Assembly: GCA_014138095.1 (NCBI GenBank)
Contig: JACGXE010000023.1
Span: 1-53,636, forward strand
Length of the DNA: 53,636 nucleotides
Direction: 5' to 3'
Origin: Ochrobactrum sp. RH2CCR150
GTDB lineage: Bacteria > Pseudomonadota > Alphaproteobacteria > Rhizobiales > Rhizobiaceae
The notes beneath the pieces were generated by a model. That model made no database searches and was not told the origin of the DNA. It saw only the letters and a list, made by a program, of their open reading frames with translations. A program made the position numbers and the translations under genes. This document shows positions 33,514 to 41,163 of this stretch, in pieces; within the stretch, counting starts at the first letter, position 1; each line of letters begins with the position of its first letter.

Positions 33514-33855
33514 AATCGACATACGGCTGATCTCGAGGTATGCCTGCACGATCTTGTCGCGGATCGCGATTGCCGTCTGAAGCGACTGCTCTGCTTCCAT
33601 GACCGAGCTGACCACCTCGTTCACCGGCGCATTGCCCTTGATGCCCTGAATGGAGGTGGCTTCCGCCGCCTGCAATTTCTGGCCGACCGAATCCGTCATC
33701 TGCGACAGCACATCGCCGAAGGACGCGCCAGGCGCTGTCGGAACAGCCTGTGGCGCAGTCGTGGAAGCGGCAGAACCGACGCCATTCTCGGCGACGGTTT
33801 CGGAAAGGCGCGACAGGGCATTGCGCGCCGAAATGCTCATGATCGAGTCGTACAT
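33511..33855 (-). CDS. fliE: Flagellar MS-ring/rod junction protein FliE
   Basis: A 114-residue protein that links the MS ring to the proximal rod. The C-terminal part GNAPVNEVVSSVMEAEQSLQTAIAIRDKIVQAYLEISRM is the FliE signature; the N-terminal part is Ala/Thr-rich. The start ATG overlaps the end of flgC by one base. The stop codon lies on the edge of a dispersed repeat, and the ending RMSI matches the usual family C-terminus, so the repeat has not shortened it noticeably. Confidence 0.94.
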   Translation of the reverse strand: MYDSIMSISARNALSRLSETVAENGVGSAASTTAPQAVPTAPGASFGDVLSQMTDSVGQKLQAAEATSIQGIKGNAPVNEVVSSVMEAEQSLQTAIAIRDKIVQAYLEISRMSI

Positions 33856-34277
33856 TATGTGCTCCTCAGGAGATCGATGGTCATCGAGATCAGCTCACGC
33901 GCCTGCTTGACGACCTGCAAATTGGCTTCATAAGAACGGTTGGCTTCACGCATGTCCGCCATTTCGACGACCATGTTGACGTTCGGGTAACGGACATAGC
34001 CGCGCTCGTCGGCGGCGGGATGGCTCGGATCGTATTGTTCGACGAAGGGCGAGGTGTCCTTGCCCACTTCGGCCACGCGCACTTCTGCAGCGCCCGTGCC
34101 GTGTTCCAGCTCGGTGCGGAAAGAAACCGTCTTGCGGCGATAGGGATCGTCGGTCGCCGTCTTGCCCGTCGACTGGGCATTGGCGATGTTTTCCGAAACG
34201 ATGCGCAGACGTGTCGACTGGGCCGAAAGGCCCGAGGCTGCGATCTTCAGTGAATTCTGCAGGGCGTCGGAAGACAT
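33855..34277 (-). CDS. flgC: Flagellar proximal rod protein FlgC
   Basis: Proximal rod subunit, 140 residues. Rod motif SLKIAASGLSAQSTRLRIVSENIANAQSTG at the N-terminus, C-terminal YPNVNMVVEMADMREANRSYEANLQVVKQARELI. The order flgB-flgC-fliE is the universal one. Three bases separate it from flgB. Confidence 0.96.
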   Translation of the reverse strand: MSSDALQNSLKIAASGLSAQSTRLRIVSENIANAQSTGKTATDDPYRRKTVSFRTELEHGTGAAEVRVAEVGKDTSPFVEQYDPSHPAADERGYVRYPNVNMVVEMADMREANRSYEANLQVVKQARELISMTIDLLRST

Positions 34278-34280
34278 GGA

Positions 34281-34661
34281 TTATCCCTTCGCGACCGACA
34301 GCATCATGCGATGGAACGCTTTGACGATGCTGGTGTTGAGCGAATATTCGCGGGAAATCTCGCCTGCCTTCATCATTTCCTGCTCGACATCGACGGTATT
34401 GCCCGAATGGGTTTCCTCGGTGATGTCGTCGGGGCGCAGGCGTGCGCCCGCGATGCCGTTTGCTTCGGCTTCAAGATGCTGCGGACTGGTCGCAGCCATG
34501 GTGAGCTGCGTCTTGTCCAGCACATCGGCGAAGGGCTGAACGTCGCGCGCCTTGAAATCCGGCGTGTTCGCATTGGCGACATTGCCAGCGACAGTCGCCT
34601 GCCGAACCGACAGCCACTGCACTTGCCTTGCGGCCAGATCGAAAAGATGAATGGAGCTCAT
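34281..34661 (-). CDS. flgB: Flagellar proximal rod protein FlgB
   Basis: Proximal rod subunit, 126 residues. N-terminal IHLFDLAARQVQWLSVRQATVAGNVANANTPDFKARDV is diagnostic; the C-terminus has the rod helix ending SIVKAFHRMMLSVAKG. It heads the flgB-flgC-fliE-flgG-flgA-flgI-motE-flgH-fliL-fliP run. Its promoter region contains two CGCAAG units (34703-34724) 42 bases upstream and, beyond, a degenerate 8-bp tandem repeat. Confidence 0.95.
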   Translation of the reverse strand: MSSIHLFDLAARQVQWLSVRQATVAGNVANANTPDFKARDVQPFADVLDKTQLTMAATSPQHLEAEANGIAGARLRPDDITEETHSGNTVDVEQEMMKAGEISREYSLNTSIVKAFHRMMLSVAKG

Positions 34662-34702
34662 GGAGTTTCCCGCCTTTACCGTTCGTTAATTTACGGGGCG
34701 GA

Positions 34703-34724
34703 ACTTGCGTCAAGCTTGCGGGGG
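34703..34724 (-). promoter_or_regulatory. Shared flagellar promoter motif upstream of flgB
   Basis: The sense strand reads CCCGCAAGCTTGACGCAAGT, two CGCAAG units 11 bp apart (one helical turn), starting 42 bases before the flgB ATG. It shares CGCAAGCTT with the fliF and flhA sites. Confidence 0.5.
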
Positions 34725-34728
34725 TTAA

Positions 34729-34852
34729 GGGAGTAGGGGAATAGGGGAGTGAGGGAATATGTTTTTTGGGAATGGTATATCGTTGCGTCAGAAAGAATGC
34801 TGATAGCGCAAGGCCAACATACTCCCCTATTCCCTTACTGCCCTACTGCCTT
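34729..34852. repeat. Inverted clusters of degenerate 8-bp repeats (AGGGCAGT type)
   Basis: On the plus strand AGGGAGT, AGGGGAAT, AGGGGAGT and GAGGGAAT run from about 34729. On the minus strand AAGGCAGT, AGGGCAGT, AAGGGAAT and AGGGGAGT run from 34852 downwards. The clusters face each other: 34732-34750 and 34821-34839 are inverted repeats, 18 of 19 bases. AGGGCAGT is the unit of the Brucella HOOF-Print VNTR loci as I recall. The far edge coincides with the TAA stop of the next gene. Confidence 0.75.
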
Positions 34853-35465
34853 ACCTCCGCATTTCAATCACGTCGCCCGACGACGTGGTCAATTGCCAGG
34901 TTCCAGAGCCCTGACCGATGGAAACAAGACGACTGCCATCCGGCAGCAGCGATCCCTTTTCCACGAACCAGTAGCCAGACGTATCCTCGATCATCGCCAT
35001 GCCGCCAACGACTTCGCGCAGCGCAAAGACCGGCTTCGGGAAAGCCTGTCCGTCACCGCCGCCCTCGCCGCCAGTGCCAGCGCCGGTGCCCGGCAGGCCC
35101 TTGCCGTTGGACATGACCGAGCCGGTCATGGTGTTGTCGATATCCGCACTGGGGGCAACACGATCCGAGGGGCGAAAGGACGGAAAGCGGCGCACCGTCT
35201 TCTGTTCCGAACGGTCCAGCGGATCGATGATCTTGCGTTCCGCCTTCTCGGCTGGCGCAAGCTCGATACGCTGGAGATAGGTGATGAAAGGCAGCATGGC
35301 GCAACCGGCAGCCAGCGTAACCGCCGCAATCTTCAGATAGCGGTCGACCTTGCTATGCGGTCGCTTGCCCCCCTCTTGCGCGGCGACAGATTCCACTTCC
35401 GCTTCCAGATCGGCCAGAATCTTTTCTTCGGCGTTTTTGCGTCGGTTCTTGTTGCCCGTCATCAT
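34851..35465 (-). CDS. Conserved hypothetical membrane-anchored protein downstream of fliI
   Basis: A 204-residue protein: charged N-terminus (about 1-44), one transmembrane segment (LKIAAVTLAAGCAMLPFITYL, about 44-64), a Gly/Thr-rich linker and a C-terminal domain (FALREVVGGMAMIEDTSGYWFVEKGSLLPDGSRLVSIG, then GTWQLTTSSGDVIEMRR) that looks like a small beta domain on the periplasmic side. Its start overlaps the fliI stop as ATGA, so it is coupled to fliI. Genes of this kind follow fliI in rhizobia. Function unknown. A bitopic motor or ring accessory is a fair guess. Confidence 0.75.
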   Translation of the reverse strand: MMTGNKNRRKNAEEKILADLEAEVESVAAQEGGKRPHSKVDRYLKIAAVTLAAGCAMLPFITYLQRIELAPAEKAERKIIDPLDRSEQKTVRRFPSFRPSDRVAPSADIDNTMTGSVMSNGKGLPGTGAGTGGEGGGDGQAFPKPVFALREVVGGMAMIEDTSGYWFVEKGSLLPDGSRLVSIGQGSGTWQLTTSSGDVIEMRR

Positions 35466-36820
35466 GGATTGGATGCCTGTTTTTCCCCGCGCAACGCGGC
35501 GGCGAGTTTCTGATAGGGATCGTCTGAACGCGGTGTCTCGGGGGATTGCTGCAAGGCATCATAGATGCGCGGAACGAGATCAACCGCCTGATCGAGAATT
35601 CCGTCATGTCCCTTTTGATACGCGCCAATGGCGCGCAGATCGCGCGTTTCCTCGAAGCGGGCCACCATGCTGCGAAGCTGGCTGACGAGCTTGCGCTGTT
35701 CGGCCGTCCAGTTGTGCTTGGCGAGACGCGAAACCGAACCCGGCACATCAACCGCCGGAAAGCGCCCCAGCGCTGCAATCGTACGGTCGAGCACGATATG
35801 GCCGTCCAGCGTGCCGCGTATGGTGTCGGATACCGGATCATTATGATCGTCACCATCGACGAGCACCGAATAGATGCCGGTAATACTGCCGCCTGAATCG
35901 GCGCTGCCCGGCCCTGCACGCTCCAGAAGTCGCGGCAGCTGGCTGAACACGCTCGGCGGATAACCGCGCGAAACTGGTGGTTCTTCCGCTGCAATCGCCA
36001 CCTCGCGCGCCGCATGGGCAAAGCGTGTGACGGAATCGACAATCAGCAGGACATTCTGGCCGATATCGCGGAAATATTCCGCAATGGCCGTCGCCGTGTT
36101 GGGTGCGAGACGGCGCATCATCGGGCTTTCATCGCCGGTTGCCACGACGGTGACGGTCTTGTCGAGATGGCCGGCCATGGTTTCTTCCAGCATCTCGCGC
36201 ACTTCGCGTCCGCGCTCGCCGGTCAGCGCCAGCACCACCGTGTCGAAATCGGCAGCACGCGTCATCATGGCCAGCAGCGTGGATTTGCCGACGCCGGAAC
36301 CGGCAAAAATGCCGATGCGCTGGCCGAAGCAAAGCGGCGTGAAAATGTCGATCACGTCAACGCCGGTGCGAAGGCCGCGATCCACACGGCCCCGGCGCAG
36401 CGCGGCCGGCGCCAGATTTTCAGACGCCATCGGACGCGGACCGGGCAGAAGCGCGCCCCTGCCGTCAATCGCCTGCCCCAGCGCATTGAGCACCCGCCCG
36501 CGCCATTCGAGCGCTGGACGGATGCTGAGCTGACCTTCCTCGAACACCGCGGCCCCCAATGAGGGAATGATCCGGTCATCGAAGGGTTTTACGAGAACCT
36601 GCCTGTCCGCAACGCGGATGATTTCCGCCAGACTGGTGCCGTTCGCGGCCCTGATCGCTACCGCATCGCCAAGCCGCGCATCGCGCGACAGCCCCCGCAC
36701 GGCGATAGCCGAGCGTGACACATCGCTGACCGTGCCGCCGATGCCGGATAAGGGCTTCGGCTCCACGGCCTGTTGACGGGCAAAGGCGGCAAGCCGCGCG
36801 AGCGGTAGATCTGGCGTCAT
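35462..36820 (-). CDS. fliI: Flagellum-specific ATPase FliI
   Basis: Hexameric ATPase of the flagellar export machine, 452 residues. Walker A GSGVGKST (174-181), the F1-beta-like ALTGERGREVREMLEE block, Walker B NVLLIVDSVTRFAHAAREVA and the ATPase signature SRGYPPSVFSQLPRLLERAG are complete. It lies between flgF and the coupled hypothetical gene, overlapping both by 4 bases. Partners FliH and FliJ are represented by weakly similar genes at 24381-25124 and 9875-10282. Confidence 0.97.
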   Translation of the reverse strand: MTPDLPLARLAAFARQQAVEPKPLSGIGGTVSDVSRSAIAVRGLSRDARLGDAVAIRAANGTSLAEIIRVADRQVLVKPFDDRIIPSLGAAVFEEGQLSIRPALEWRGRVLNALGQAIDGRGALLPGPRPMASENLAPAALRRGRVDRGLRTGVDVIDIFTPLCFGQRIGIFAGSGVGKSTLLAMMTRAADFDTVVLALTGERGREVREMLEETMAGHLDKTVTVVATGDESPMMRRLAPNTATAIAEYFRDIGQNVLLIVDSVTRFAHAAREVAIAAEEPPVSRGYPPSVFSQLPRLLERAGPGSADSGGSITGIYSVLVDGDDHNDPVSDTIRGTLDGHIVLDRTIAALGRFPAVDVPGSVSRLAKHNWTAEQRKLVSQLRSMVARFEETRDLRAIGAYQKGHDGILDQAVDLVPRIYDALQQSPETPRSDDPYQKLAAALRGEKQASNP

Positions 36821-37548
36821 CCGTTTTTGGAGCCCAGCGTCTTGATGGCGTCAGACACGGTCGCTTCCTGCTGGGTCAAAAGATTATTGACCTGCTCAAA
36901 GGCGCGGCTGACGCTGATGAGACGCGTCATCTCCGTCATGGCGTCGACATTCGAGCCTTCGATCATGCCCTGCACGACGCCGACACTATTATCGTCGAAT
37001 ACCGGCGTTGCAGCCTTGTTGGGAATCACGCCGGAATTGCCCGCATATTTCAGCTCGGCATCGGCGGGAATGGAATAAAGGCCAAGAGAACCGATCTGCG
37101 CGCCATTCTGGTAAACCGCGCCATCGGCGGAAATCTTGGGCGCACCGCCATCCGGATTGAGCATCATCGGCGCACCGCCAACATCGAGCACCGAATAGCC
37201 CATCATCGAAACCAGCTCGCCGGTCGCAAGCATCTTCATACGCCCGTCGCGGGTGTAAATCTGGCCCTGCGGTGTGTTGAGCGACAGCCACGCATCACCC
37301 TTGACGGCAATGTCGAGCGGGTTGTCCGTCTTGACCAACGGGCCGGGCTCCGTGCGGATATAGCTCTTGCCCGCGCTGGCAAAGCTCACATCGTCGCTTG
37401 CCTTTTTCGAGACAATCGAATCGAACTTGGTGCCCTCACCCCGGAAACCGACGGTGGAAACATTGGCGACATTCTGGGCAATCGAATCCATTCGCCGTTC
37501 AAGCGTAATGAGCGAGGAAAGCCCGACATAGATCGAATTATTCTGCAT
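36817..37548 (-). CDS. flgF: Flagellar proximal rod protein FlgF
   Basis: Rod subunit, 243 residues, with N-terminal SLITLERRMDSIAQNVANVSTVGFRGEGTKF and C-terminal IEGSNVDAMTEMTRLISVSRAFEQVNNLL. It differs from FlgG in length and position. It overlaps fliI by 4 bases and follows the DUF1217 gene by 3 bases. Confidence 0.95.
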   Translation of the reverse strand: MQNNSIYVGLSSLITLERRMDSIAQNVANVSTVGFRGEGTKFDSIVSKKASDDVSFASAGKSYIRTEPGPLVKTDNPLDIAVKGDAWLSLNTPQGQIYTRDGRMKMLATGELVSMMGYSVLDVGGAPMMLNPDGGAPKISADGAVYQNGAQIGSLGLYSIPADAELKYAGNSGVIPNKAATPVFDDNSVGVVQGMIEGSNVDAMTEMTRLISVSRAFEQVNNLLTQQEATVSDAIKTLGSKNG

Positions 37549-37551
37549 GGA

Positions 37552-38340
37552 TCAGCGACCGCCCGGCTTGAAGCTCTGCAAGGTGGTAAGAATATCGGTC
37601 GATATGCCAACCGATGACGCGCTGCCGAGCAGCAACGAGGCGATTGACGCCGGGCTGCTCGCAGTCGGATTGTTCATTTCATACATGGCTGTGAAGCGCG
37701 AAATGAGTTTCGACACGTAATCGGGATCAGACATTTTGGAAAAGTCGATCTTGGCCTCAAGCATCTTCGCCTGCTTGTCGACATCAGCATTCGACATGGT
37801 CGCAGGCCAGCCGAAAATCGTCTGCACGGTGGTCAGCAAAGCCTTGTCGCCGAGGATTTCATAGGCATTGGTGATGTTCGAAGCCTTGCGCTCGAAATAG
37901 AGCGCCAGACGCACGCCTTCGTTCTGCCCGCCCGCTTCGGTCTCAAGTGTCTGGCGCAGATATTTGTCCACGACACCTTGCTGCACATCGGTGCTTTGGG
38001 TCGCCTCGGCGCCCTTGCCCGCAAAGTCGAAAACGGTCGCGAATTCCTTGTACCGCTTGTCGGTCAGCTTGTTGGCCATGGCGTCATCGCTGGTGACGCC
38101 TTCTGTCAGAATCTTGCGCACGAAGGCCTTGGCATAGGCCATGTCTTCCAGACCGAACGCCTTCATCGCATAATTGAAAAGACGGGTATCCGACATGAAA
38201 TCGTCGATCGATTTCACATTGCCGATGTTTTCCTGGAAATACGCTGTTTCCCGAGACACTACCGGTTCTTTCGAAACGCGCTGCAAAGACCGCGTCATAT
38301 CCGACGCGATCAGGCGATAGCTCGTCATCGTATCGACCAT
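37552..38340 (-). CDS. DUF1217-family flagellar protein
   Basis: A 262-residue protein of the DUF1217 family, found almost only in alphaproteobacterial flagellar clusters. In its first half it shows RLIASDMTRSLQRVSKEPVVSRETAYFQENIGNVKSIDDFMSDTRLFNYAMKAFGLEDM, a repeat-like helical pattern. There is no signal peptide or membrane segment, so export through the flagellar gate or a cytoplasmic role are both possible. ATG 38340 has GGGGG 8 bases upstream; longer starts lack this. It heads the flgF-fliI operon, divergent from motA. Function unknown to me. Confidence 0.83.
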   Translation of the reverse strand: MVDTMTSYRLIASDMTRSLQRVSKEPVVSRETAYFQENIGNVKSIDDFMSDTRLFNYAMKAFGLEDMAYAKAFVRKILTEGVTSDDAMANKLTDKRYKEFATVFDFAGKGAEATQSTDVQQGVVDKYLRQTLETEAGGQNEGVRLALYFERKASNITNAYEILGDKALLTTVQTIFGWPATMSNADVDKQAKMLEAKIDFSKMSDPDYVSKLISRFTAMYEMNNPTASSPASIASLLLGSASSVGISTDILTTLQSFKPGGR

Positions 38341-38380
38341 GTGCATAACCCCCTGCTGATAGTTCCATCCTTTATGCGAG

Positions 38381-38448
38381 ACCAAGCTTGTCCGAAGCTG
38401 ATGAAGCTCGGTGACCGTCGGGCGATCATCGGCAAGTTTCGCGCAAGC
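38381..38448. promoter_or_regulatory. Motif copies in the divergent DUF1217-motA promoter region
   Basis: On the plus strand GGCAAGTTTCGCGCAAGC (38431-38448) has two GCAAG units 11 bp apart and the TTTCGCGCAAGC of fliF/flhA, 51 bases before motA. On the minus strand CGGACAAGCTTGG (about 38383-38394) is a weaker copy, 43-60 bases before the DUF1217 gene. Both divergent operons may respond to one activator. Confidence 0.5.
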
Positions 38449-38498
38449 CGCGCTGCCTATGTTTGATTCAACGAACTATTCTGCGGGAGTCTCGGGCT

Positions 38499-39371
38499 TT
38501 GGGCATTATCATTGGTCTCGCCATCACACTGGGCTGTATGCTGGGTGGCTTTATCGCCATGGGCGGACATGTCAGCGTGCTCATCCAGCCTTGGGAATTC
38601 GTCATCATTCTGGGCGCGGCGCTCGGCACGTTCTTCGTTGCCAATCCGTTTTCGCTGGTGAAGGATACCGGCCGCGCCTGCATGGAAGCGTTCAGCAACG
38701 CCGTGCCCAAGCAGCGCGATTATCTCGACCTTCTGGGCCTGCTCTACAGCCTGATGCGAGAATTGCGCGCCAAGTCGCGCAATGAAGTCGAAGTCCATAT
38801 CGACAATCCCAAGGAATCGCCGATCTTTCAGGCCTATCCGAGTGTTCTGAAAAACGAAGATCTCACCCACTTCATTTGCGATTATTGCCGCCTCATCATT
38901 GTCGGCAATGTGCGCTCGCACGAAATCGAAGCGCTGATGGACGAGGAAATCCACACCATCGCCCGCGACAAGCTGAAGCCCTATCAGGCCATGGTCACGA
39001 TCTCGGAAGCCCTGCCAGCGCTTGGCATCGTTGCCGCTGTTCTCGGCGTTATCAAGGCCATGGGCGCGCTGGACCAGTCGCCGGAAGTGCTCGGTCACCT
39101 GATCGGTGCGGCCCTTGTCGGCACCTTCGCCGGTATCTTCTTTTCCTACGGTGTTGTCGGCCCCATCGCGACGAAGATCAAATCGACCCGCGAGAAGAAG
39201 AACCGTCTTTATGTCGTCGTGAAGCAGACGCTGCTTGCCTATATGAACGGCTCGCTGCCACAGATCGCCGTGGAATACGGACGCAAGACCATCTCCGCTT
39301 ACGACCGCCCGACCATCGATGTGGTCGAGCAGGAGACCATGGCGAGCGCGCCGACACAGCAGGCCGCATAA
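38499..39371 (+). CDS. motA: Flagellar motor stator protein MotA
   Basis: Stator subunit with four transmembrane segments that couples proton flow to rotation, 290 residues. I chose the TTG at 38499 (MGIIIGLAITLG), because MotA proteins start with such a sequence and GGGAG lies 9 bases upstream. An in-frame ATG 12 codons earlier adds a charged tail that is unlike the family. The conserved ALPALGIVAAVLGVIKAMG segment and cytoplasmic charged loop are present. It heads motA-fliM-(DUF6468-like)-fliN-fliG-flhB. Its partner motB is 14 kb away on the other strand. Confidence 0.95.
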   Translation: MGIIIGLAITLGCMLGGFIAMGGHVSVLIQPWEFVIILGAALGTFFVANPFSLVKDTGRACMEAFSNAVPKQRDYLDLLGLLYSLMRELRAKSRNEVEVHIDNPKESPIFQAYPSVLKNEDLTHFICDYCRLIIVGNVRSHEIEALMDEEIHTIARDKLKPYQAMVTISEALPALGIVAAVLGVIKAMGALDQSPEVLGHLIGAALVGTFAGIFFSYGVVGPIATKIKSTREKKNRLYVVVKQTLLAYMNGSLPQIAVEYGRKTISAYDRPTIDVVEQETMASAPTQQAA

Positions 39372-39372
39372 G

Positions 39373-40374
39373 ATGACAACGTCCGAAACGGCCCCCGAAT
39401 CGACCCTTGAAGCGACCACGTCGGAACAACACCGCAAGAATGACGTGCTGGCCGACAATCTGCTGCGCGCAGCCGGATTGTCCGGCGACGATCTGAAGTC
39501 GCTTGCCCATGTGTTCAAGGATGCCTCCACGCATTTCTGCGAGCGCTTGAAGCATGGTTGCGCAGCGGCTTTTGAAGTTGAGACCGGTGCGGTGGAAAGC
39601 GCGGACGACGCGGCTTTCTCCGCCATTCTCGACAGCGCAGCCATCATTGCGCCGCTCAAGGTGGAACGCTGGGGCTCGACACTTTATCTGACTGTGGATG
39701 CGCCGCTGGTCTTCTCGATCATCGAAGCCATGTATGGCGCACAGGGTAATCTCGGCAATGTTGACGTCGAGCGCCCGTTCGGCATGGTCGAACACAAGAT
39801 TTCCGCCCTTCTCGCCGGTCATCTCGCCGGTGCGCTGGATCAGGTGTTCAATACGGGCGCCCTGTCGGGCTGGGTGGGTAGCGCGCAGTCGATGTTCGCC
39901 GCCGGCGAATGCGTCGACATCGCTGAATTCGACCGCACCAATTTCGAACGCTCGCGTCTTTTCGCCTGCCGGATCGATGTGACGGCTGCAGGCAAGACCG
40001 GACAGGTGCATCTTCTGCTGCCACGCAGCACCCACAAGCCGATGCAGGACGCCGTCGCCGCTTTTCTGCGCCGCCCCATGAATCAGGCCGATCCGACCTG
40101 GGCCAAGAAACTGCGCAATGAAGTCAGCCGCGCCCGCATCGAGCTTGAAGCCTTTATTCAGCAAGGTTCGATGACGCTGGACGCGCTGTCCAAACTGGAA
40201 ATCGGACAGGTGTTGAAGCTGCCTGCCGACGCCATGGAGCAGGTGCGTCTGCGCGCTGGCAACCAGCAGCTTTTCAAATGCTCGCTCGGCAAGTCGGGCA
40301 TTCATTTCACAGTCAAGGTCGGCGACCCGGTCAATCAGGAAGAGGATTTCATCGATGAGCTTGTTGCTGGCTAA
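39373..40374 (+). CDS. fliM: Flagellar switch protein FliM (divergent)
   Basis: C-ring switch protein, 333 residues. The C-terminal SpoA-like domain (VSRARIELEAFIQQGSMTLDALSKLEIGQVLKLP) and the CheC-like middle support FliM. The N-terminus (MTTSETAPESTLEATT...) lacks the LSQxEIDALL motif by which FliM binds CheY-P, so directional control, if any, would need another contact. The start lies one base after the motA stop. It overlaps the next gene by 20 bases. Identification rests on domain and operon position. Confidence 0.88.
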   Translation: MTTSETAPESTLEATTSEQHRKNDVLADNLLRAAGLSGDDLKSLAHVFKDASTHFCERLKHGCAAAFEVETGAVESADDAAFSAILDSAAIIAPLKVERWGSTLYLTVDAPLVFSIIEAMYGAQGNLGNVDVERPFGMVEHKISALLAGHLAGALDQVFNTGALSGWVGSAQSMFAAGECVDIAEFDRTNFERSRLFACRIDVTAAGKTGQVHLLLPRSTHKPMQDAVAAFLRRPMNQADPTWAKKLRNEVSRARIELEAFIQQGSMTLDALSKLEIGQVLKLPADAMEQVRLRAGNQQLFKCSLGKSGIHFTVKVGDPVNQEEDFIDELVAG

Positions 40375-40798
40375 TATTCTTTCCACGCTGATGGCTCTTG
40401 CTTCGCTGGGCGCGCTGATCGTGGTCGGTCGCAAGGCCAATGAAACGATCAAGCTCGGCAAGGTGCTGGCGCTGCGCGTCGCGGCTGCCTCCAATGGTCT
40501 GGAACGCGCCGTGAAGGCGATCCAGAGCGAGCGCACCGATCTTGTCGACGAGAATGTGAAGCTGGAAGCCCGCCTTGGCGAAACGCAGCGCGTGCGTCGC
40601 GAGATGGAAGAAGCCATCGAAGAGCTGAACCGCTTGCGCAAGGCGCTGACCCGCGACATGCGCGAAGCGCGCACCGTCGCCGACAGTGCCGTTCGCAACC
40701 GCGAACCAGTCGTCGAGCAAAAAGAAAAGAATGCGCTGCCGGTGTTCGTGCATCGCGCGGTCCGCAAGGCAACCGTTGAAATTGCGGGGCAGGCATGA
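40355..40798 (+). CDS. DUF6468-like membrane protein of the flagellar motor operon
   Basis: A 147-residue protein with one N-terminal transmembrane segment (LLLANILSTLMALASLGALIVVG) followed by a long coiled coil (about 30-110) and a short basic tail. It resembles a family I recall as DUF6468, which sits between fliM and fliN in many alphaproteobacteria. It overlaps fliM by 20 bases and fliN by 4 bases, so it is tightly coupled to C-ring synthesis. Most of it probably faces the cytoplasm. Its function is unknown; a link between membrane and C ring is my guess. Confidence 0.75.
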   Translation: MSLLLANILSTLMALASLGALIVVGRKANETIKLGKVLALRVAAASNGLERAVKAIQSERTDLVDENVKLEARLGETQRVRREMEEAIEELNRLRKALTRDMREARTVADSAVRNREPVVEQKEKNALPVFVHRAVRKATVEIAGQA

Positions 40799-41142
40799 GC
40801 GCTGACAACAAGGACAAGAACATGCAGCAGGAACTGGACGAAGCCATCGAGGAACTGCGCGAAGATAAGCCGCGTAGCGCACAGAAAGGTGCTTCCAAGC
40901 CCAATCTCGAACTCATCATGGGTATTCCCGTTGATGTGCAGGTGGTTCTCGGCGGCACGACCATGCCGGTGGCCAATCTGATGAAGCTCGGTCGCGGCGC
41001 GGTGATCACCCTCGACAAGCAGATCGGTGATCCGGTCGATATCGTCGTGAACGGACGCGTGATCGCACGCGGTGAAGTCATCGTGCTCGAAGACGATTCT
41101 TCGCGTTTCGGCGTCAGCCTCACCGAAATCATCGGCAAGTAA
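40795..41142 (+). CDS. fliN: Flagellar switch protein FliN
   Basis: Small C-ring protein, 115 residues. The SpoA domain is complete: LELIMGIPVDVQVVLGGTTMPVANLMKLGRGAVITLDKQIGDPVDIVVNGRVIARGEVIVLEDDSSRFGVSLTEI. The N-terminal 40 residues are charged and helical. It overlaps the DUF6468-like gene by 4 bases and precedes fliG by 21. Confidence 0.96.
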   Translation: MSADNKDKNMQQELDEAIEELREDKPRSAQKGASKPNLELIMGIPVDVQVVLGGTTMPVANLMKLGRGAVITLDKQIGDPVDIVVNGRVIARGEVIVLEDDSSRFGVSLTEIIGK

Positions 41143-41163
41143 CGGAACGGCCCGGACATCTCC

